DNA of 44,308 bases from Gammaproteobacteria bacterium (GTDB lineage Bacteria; Pseudomonadota; Gammaproteobacteria; SZUA-140): contig JALSIC010000093.1 of NCBI GenBank assembly GCA_026981935.1, forward strand, positions 1 to 44,308. The letters run 5' to 3'. Each line of letters opens with the position of its first letter. Position 1 is the stretch's first letter. The notes under the pieces were generated by a model that was given only the letters and a program-made list of their open reading frames with translations, made no database searches and was not told the origin of the DNA. Positions 39,789-44,308 of the stretch are shown one piece after another. The translations under genes and the position numbers were made by a program.

Positions 39789-42407
39789 ATGCCTGAGCGA
39801 TTCCGAGCTGGATCATCATGCAGGCCTGGCCGAAATACTGCATATTTCTGCGTGTTCATCGCCTCTTTGCTGCTGGGCCTGATTTCCATGCAGGCACTGG
39901 CAGGGCCTGGAAGCGGAATGACAGCCGCGGATTTTCATCGCCTCTTCCAGGAATTCCAGCGGCAAGGTCGCCCGGAGCCTGCCCTGGCCTACTTGCAGGC
40001 CGCGGTCGCCCTGGCCCCGGGAGAGTTGTCCTGGCAGCGGGAGCTGGCGGAGCTGTATGAAAGCCGTGATCGCCTGGAAGAAGCACTGGAGATATACCGC
40101 AGCCTGCTGCAGGAAGCAGGTCCGGACGAAGAACTGGCGAAAAAGGTGCCTTATATCGAAGCGACCCTGCTGGCCAAGCAAGGCAGGATCGGGGAGGCCA
40201 GGGAAATCTTCTCTGCGCTGGCGGTTTCTTATCCGGATGACACGCTGGTTCTTTACAGCCTGGGCGTGGCCGACATGTTGACCAACCGGCTGCAGGACGC
40301 CGAGGCGGTCCTGAAAAAGGTGATCCGGCTCGATGCTGCTTATGCCAACGCCTATCTCAACCTGGCCACCGTGTATGAGCGCCAGGGGCGGCTCGCCGAT
40401 GCTGTCGATACGCTCCAGGCGCTGGTGGAGCATGGCGGGGATGAAATGGCCATCAGCCAGGCCAGGCTCAGGCTGGACCTGATCGAGGCCAGGCTGCTTA
40501 TCGAGGCGGGCAATCTTCATGAGGCCCTGGACGTGGTCTCCCCCCTGCTGGAGACCGCCCCGGACAATCTTGCCGTACTGGTGATGGCGGCGGACCTCCA
40601 GCAGCGTCTGGGCAACCTCGAAGAAGAGGAGCAGCTGCGTAAGCGGCTGTTGCGGCGCCAGCCCGGCAATCCATTTTTCATGATGCGCCTGGCCGAGATC
40701 TATCTGGCCACGAACCGTCTTGGTGACGCCTTCGATCTGCTGGAGAAGATCAGCGAAGAAGCGCGGGGAACACCCTTTGCCCGTCAGGCGGAGCATAGGC
40801 TGTCTCAATTGCTTGCCACGCCGGCGGGTCAGCTGCTGGCGCAGGAGAAAGAGGAGGCCGAGATCGCCCGCTATCGCGCATTGATCGACGAAGACCCTGA
40901 CGATTTCAATGCGCATTGGGAGCTTGCGCGCCTCTATCTGCAGCGGGGCCAGTTCGATGAGGCGCGACGCGAACTGGAAGCCGTCATGCGGCTCAGGCCG
41001 GACTTTCACCAGGGACGCGTGGTGCTTGCCTCGGTGTACGATCAGCTGGGCTTGTTCGCCGAAGCGGTGGATGCCTATGCCCTGGCCATCGCCCAGGTGC
41101 CTGATCCCGAAGTGGGGCGGTCTCTCGTACAGGAACTGATCCTGGCCAATGCAAAGAAATTATATGTGGAGGAACGCCTGGAACTGGCAGTTCATGAGTT
41201 CGAGCGCGTGCTTGCCGGGGATCCGGAGAACGCCCTCGCCCATTTCTACCTGGGATTGATCTATTCCACCCGTCAGGAATTGATCAAGGCGGCTGACCAG
41301 TATCAGACCGTTCTGCGACTCATCCCCACCCATGTCGGCGCGCGTTTCAATCTTGCCACCAGCTTCGAGCGCATGAACCGGGAGGAGGACGCCATCGAGG
41401 AGTACCGGAAAATATTGCAGTCGAATCCTCCCGAGGAACTGGCCGAGTCGGTGCGTGCCCGCCTGCGGGCGACGGAAAGGCGCATTCGGGGGCTTGTGGC
41501 CAGCCTGGGCTATATCATGTCCCTGGACGACAATACCAATCTCAGCGAAAAGGACAATGTGGAGGATTACCGCTCCAATCTGACGCTCTCCCTGGCCTAC
41601 CAGTACAAGATGAAAAACGGTGTGCGCCTGCGCCTGTCCACCATGCCGAGCTACGAGGTCTATCATGAGGGGCAGTTTGACTTTCTCAATACCAGCACCA
41701 CGGTTTCCGCGACTTATATCCCGCGTGGGGTTACCCTCGTGGGGGGATATACCTACCGCACCAGCATGGGCTTGGTAAACGCCAATCGCTTCAGCCGCAG
41801 CAACACCTTCTTCGCGGAAGGTTTTGCCCGGGTCAGGCTGCCCCAGCTTCTGCGGCCTTTCAGGGGGGAGAAGGTCTACACCGGGATCTCGGCCAATCTT
41901 TCCTATACGGATTTCGAGGCCGATGACAGCCCGTTCTTCAGTGCCTACACCACCGCCGCCGGCATCACCCTGCGCCAGCCGCTCATGCTGGGAGCCGATA
42001 TCAGCCTGGGTTACAGCTTCGTGAACAATGACAACCAGGAATTCATCGGCAACGATTATGCCTATGTCAGCCATGGTGTCCGTGTAGGGCTGGAGCGTGG
42101 ATTTTCCTCGGGCATCGTGCTCAATGCCGATTTGCGTTATACCCGGCTCAATTACAAAAACCCGGACTCTTTCTCCAGGTTTACGGAGAAACGCCGCAAC
42201 GAACGTTACAATGCCGTGGTGGGTGCATCCTACCGTCTGCGCAATGACATCACCTTGTTCGCCAACCTCTCCTGGACCCGCAACCTGTCCAATCTCCCCG
42301 TGGGTTTTATTCTCAACCCGGCCGACATAGTCGAGGGGCAGCAGAGTTCCTCACTGAGCGATTACGACCGGGTGGTGTTCTCAAGCGGCATCAACGTATC
42401 TTTCTGA
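39789..42407 (+). CDS. TPR protein fused to a C-terminal outer-membrane beta-barrel
   Basis: About 872 residues. A signal peptide ends near MQALAGPG. Residues about 45-560 form a solenoid of a dozen or so tetratricopeptide repeats (for example ANAYLNLATVYERQGRLADA and ALAHFYLGLIYSTRQELIKA). From about 570 the sequence becomes beta-rich with many Tyr, Asn and Arg, starting GLVASLGYIMSLDDNTNLSE and ending VVFSSGINVSF, a C-terminal Phe barrel signature. This TPR-then-barrel layout occurs in PgaA, BcsC and PelB, which export exopolysaccharides. No synthase or deacetylase gene is nearby, so the exported substrate is open. GAGG nine bases upstream favours ATG 39789 over 39783. Confidence 0.85.
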   Translation: MPERFRAGSSCRPGRNTAYFCVFIASLLLGLISMQALAGPGSGMTAADFHRLFQEFQRQGRPEPALAYLQAAVALAPGELSWQRELAELYESRDRLEEALEIYRSLLQEAGPDEELAKKVPYIEATLLAKQGRIGEAREIFSALAVSYPDDTLVLYSLGVADMLTNRLQDAEAVLKKVIRLDAAYANAYLNLATVYERQGRLADAVDTLQALVEHGGDEMAISQARLRLDLIEARLLIEAGNLHEALDVVSPLLETAPDNLAVLVMAADLQQRLGNLEEEEQLRKRLLRRQPGNPFFMMRLAEIYLATNRLGDAFDLLEKISEEARGTPFARQAEHRLSQLLATPAGQLLAQEKEEAEIARYRALIDEDPDDFNAHWELARLYLQRGQFDEARRELEAVMRLRPDFHQGRVVLASVYDQLGLFAEAVDAYALAIAQVPDPEVGRSLVQELILANAKKLYVEERLELAVHEFERVLAGDPENALAHFYLGLIYSTRQELIKAADQYQTVLRLIPTHVGARFNLATSFERMNREEDAIEEYRKILQSNPPEELAESVRARLRATERRIRGLVASLGYIMSLDDNTNLSEKDNVEDYRSNLTLSLAYQYKMKNGVRLRLSTMPSYEVYHEGQFDFLNTSTTVSATYIPRGVTLVGGYTYRTSMGLVNANRFSRSNTFFAEGFARVRLPQLLRPFRGEKVYTGISANLSYTDFEADDSPFFSAYTTAAGITLRQPLMLGADISLGYSFVNNDNQEFIGNDYAYVSHGVRVGLERGFSSGIVLNADLRYTRLNYKNPDSFSRFTEKRRNERYNAVVGASYRLRNDITLFANLSWTRNLSNLPVGFILNPADIVEGQQSSSLSDYDRVVFSSGINVSF

Positions 42408-42454
42408 TACAATCAGGGGTCCTGAGAGATTCGAGATGGGTCAAGCGAGAGAGT

Positions 42455-43738
42455 ATGACAATGAACAAAGACCGGAACGATGGCCGGGGCCATACCCGGG
42501 ATTATACCCTTGCCTATTATGCGGGTAACCGCCAGACGGGGCATATCAGTATAGTCGAGCAGAAATCGGGTGAGCGGCAGGTCACGCGCATCCCCACGGC
42601 CCCGGAAAGCGGGATGGAGAAGGACCTGCGGCCGGTTTTTGTCGGTCTGACGGAGACGCGGCAGGTGATCGTCCTGGACCCGGCGAGCAAGAAGATCAGG
42701 ATCCAGGCGACCTTTCCTGCAGATGCCTTTCCGGCCCATATCTACAGCGATCCCCGTTCCAGTCGTGACTGGTTCATGAACGACGGCGACAAGGAGAGCG
42801 GCAACGACCGGCTCAATTGTGGTGATGAGGGTTCCTCTGTCACCGTTGTCGAAAATACCGCCAGCAGTGAGGCACGCTGGCTTGCCACCATCTGCGTGGG
42901 CCGGGGTCATCACCAGGCGGCTTTCACCTATCCGTCTGCCCAGGCGCCCGCGGTGCCCGAGAGTGCCTACATCAGCAATCTCAAGGATGGCACGCTGTCC
43001 GTCATCGGCAACGATCCCGGGGACGAGGAACGTTATCTGAGGCGGGTATCGACCATCAATCTTTGCGAACCCGACAAGGAAGAAGGCGGGGATGGATCGG
43101 CGGTGCCCAACAATGCCTTTCCCCACGGCTTGGTGTATTCACCGTTGAGCGGCAAGGTCTACAATCTCAACAACGGCTATGGCTCTGTGGCCGTCATCGA
43201 CCCTGTAGACCATACCATCGAGTCACGCTTTGCCTTCAAGGGTCACAGCAACTTGTTCATCACGCCCGACGGTGCCTTCATCATCGGGCGGGGCGCGGAC
43301 CGCAAGTCGGATCCCCGGCATGTGATCGCGCGGCTCACCGTCTATGATGTTGCGGCCGGCGAAGTCGCCGAGAGCCTGGAATTGCACGACATCTATATCA
43401 GCAAATATTATTTCAATGCCGATGCCAGCAAGCTCTACCTCACCACGGGTAGTTCCGGCAGTCCCGAGCAGAAGGCCAACCTCAAGGACGATGCCCTGCT
43501 GATCTTCGATCTCAGTGATCTTCCCCGCATCCGCCTGTGCAAGGAGCATCGCCTGGGGGCCGCCTCCGGCAGCCTGGCCTTCCTCAACGAAGGCGGCCGG
43601 ACCGTGCACGTGTTTTCGTCCAACTCCGCGGCCGGCACCTTGACCATCATCGACGGCGAGAGTGACGAGATCCTGGAGACCGTTGCAGTGACCGAAGGCA
43701 TGTCCCACTCGCGGGTCTGGTTGTTGCCGGATGATTGA
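42455..43738 (+). CDS. Predicted beta-propeller protein, YVTN-like
   Basis: The 427-residue product shows repeats in which a strand of the type ISNLKDGTLSVIGND, GYGSVAVIDPVDHTIESRF or AAGTLTIIDGESDEILETV recurs, as in YVTN/lactonase-like seven-bladed propellers. No signal peptide or membrane segment is visible, so it is probably cytoplasmic, unlike most of its neighbours. Such propellers can be binding scaffolds or enzymes; no catalytic motif was recognised. Cysteines are few. It starts 48 bases after the TPR-barrel gene with GCGAGAGAG nearby and closes the cluster. After it comes non-coding, repeat-rich DNA. Confidence 0.75.
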   Translation: MTMNKDRNDGRGHTRDYTLAYYAGNRQTGHISIVEQKSGERQVTRIPTAPESGMEKDLRPVFVGLTETRQVIVLDPASKKIRIQATFPADAFPAHIYSDPRSSRDWFMNDGDKESGNDRLNCGDEGSSVTVVENTASSEARWLATICVGRGHHQAAFTYPSAQAPAVPESAYISNLKDGTLSVIGNDPGDEERYLRRVSTINLCEPDKEEGGDGSAVPNNAFPHGLVYSPLSGKVYNLNNGYGSVAVIDPVDHTIESRFAFKGHSNLFITPDGAFIIGRGADRKSDPRHVIARLTVYDVAAGEVAESLELHDIYISKYYFNADASKLYLTTGSSGSPEQKANLKDDALLIFDLSDLPRIRLCKEHRLGAASGSLAFLNEGGRTVHVFSSNSAAGTLTIIDGESDEILETVAVTEGMSHSRVWLLPDD

Positions 43739-43909
43739 GAATTACCTGAATACCTGACATACGTGGCCCGATGAAGCGAAACGAAATCCGGGATGAATGG
43801 CGCCTTTCCCTGGATTCCGGTGCCGGGCCTGCATCCATGCTGTACGGTGGCCGTCGGAGTGTGAGTCTCAATGGTTGAGGTTGATTGGCATCGGTCAGGG
43901 TTTCTCGTT

Positions 43910-43963
43910 CCAGGTGACGTTTGTCGTCCAGGTAACGCTTGTTATCCAAGTGACCCCTGTCAT
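43910..43963. repeat. Three degenerate 18-base tandem repeats
   Basis: The units CCAGGTGACGTTTGTCGT, CCAGGTAACGCTTGTTAT and CCAAGTGACCCCTGTCAT follow one another without gaps. The last merges into the first partial inverted-repeat element. Confidence 0.65.
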
Positions 43964-43989
43964 TTCGAGCAAAAAATGGCAGTATCCAT

Positions 43990-44055
43990 GTCATTTCGAG
44001 CGCAGCGAGAAATCTTGGGACAGTGGGGCAGATTTCTCCCTTCGGTCGAAATGAC
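43990..44055. repeat. Inverted-repeat element, copy 1
   Basis: GTCATTTCGA (43990-43999) pairs with TCGAAATGAC (44046-44055), and AGAAATCT (44008-44015) with AGATTTCT (44030-44037), giving a long imperfect hairpin. A partial copy of the left arm precedes it at 43959. This matches the dispersed GTCATTTCGA-type repeats seen in many bacterial genomes, probably a REP- or MITE-like element. Confidence 0.75.
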
Positions 44056-44144
44056 AGAGAGGTGTGGTGGGAATGGCAGGGAAGTGTGGTGGGAATGACA
44101 TTACCCCTGTCATTTCGAGCACAGCGAAAAATGGCAGTATCCAT

Positions 44145-44212
44145 GTCATTTCGAGCGCAGCGAGAAATCTTGGGGGCAGTGGGGCAGGATTTCTCCCTTC
44201 GGTCGAAATGAC
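44145..44212. repeat. Inverted-repeat element, copy 2
   Basis: This is a second near-identical copy of the hairpin element, with GTCATTTCGA at 44145-44154 and TCGAAATGAC at 44203-44212 and small insertions in the loop. The preceding partial left arm (from 44109) and the GGCAGTATCCAT linker are repeated too, so the duplicated unit is about 100-110 bases (43954-44055 and 44104-44213). Confidence 0.75.
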
Positions 44213-44308
44213 AAGGAAGTGGTCGAAATGACAAGGGAGTGTGGTCGGCAAGGAAGCATGGTCGAGACGACAGGAAACCGGGGTCGTACTGGCAAAGAAG
44301 CGCGGTGG

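Larger units (their letters stand above)
43739..44308. other. Gene-free, repeat-rich right end
   Basis: About 570 bases with no convincing gene; the open frames here are made of repeats. It contains an 18-base tandem repeat, two copies of an inverted-repeat element, and further partial copies (GGTCGAAATGACAAGG at 44221-44236). Confidence 0.7.

Noticed and set aside
43910-44236. CRISPR array
   Set aside because: Repeats are 18-base tandem units without spacers, or long hairpin elements of unequal spacing; no cas genes are present.
43797-44251. Small proteins encoded in the right-end repeats
   Set aside because: The open frames there simply translate the repeated hairpin element and carry no ribosome sites or domains.

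Overview
The window reads as chromosomal DNA of a GC-rich Gram-negative bacterium, most likely a gammaproteobacterium. The main reason is the block lptD-surA-pdxA-ksgA, a classic gammaproteobacterial arrangement, with an AmgK-type kinase close by. Outer-membrane proteins, lipoproteins and RND pumps all imply a diderm envelope. I cannot name genus or family. The right-hand third looks less GC-rich than the left.

Layout. 1-1563: edge of a minus-strand gene, a broken RHS/YD-repeat fragment and an unrecognised lipoprotein. 1703-7220 (minus): ksgA, pdxA, surA, lptD, covering rRNA methylation, vitamin B6 synthesis and outer-membrane biogenesis. 7313-16985 (plus): two complete RND adaptor-permease pairs with amgK between them. 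17133-18059: an HDOD protein. 18077-21210 (minus): Kelch protein, MoeB and rhodanese-MoeB fusion. 21919-24372 (plus): moaA, moaC, moaD, moaE. These last two blocks together give most of molybdopterin synthesis, including two E1-like enzymes that could adenylylate MoaD.

24641-33264 is a metal-homeostasis island. It holds an ECF-type nickel/cobalt importer (NikL-like, NikM, NikQ, and NikO with a very His-rich tail), an unrecognised four-helix membrane protein with a GMDHDM repeat, a minus-strand copper operon (copZ, CsoR-family repressor, copA), then nikR and a histidine phosphatase. Two perfect inverted repeats of the same design (TATTA-type arms, 15-nt spacer) lie at 27911 and 33236, each over a plausible promoter. 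I infer that they are operators of the NikR encoded between them. The CsoR-family protein carries a Cys-His-His metal site of RcnR type, and G-tracts occur on both sides of the copZ-nikR intergenic region.

33526-43738 is an eight-gene plus-strand envelope cluster: secreted protein, O-methyltransferase-like enzyme, LolA-like periplasmic protein, ribbon-helix-helix/zinc-ribbon regulator with its own strong promoter and repeated operator, two outer-membrane beta-barrels, a TPR protein fused to a C-terminal barrel, and a beta-propeller. I recognise the families of most parts but not the system. It is the best candidate here for something undescribed. The window ends in a repeat-rich, gene-free stretch with two copies of an inverted-repeat element.

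No rRNA, tRNA, CRISPR array, transposase or integrase was seen.
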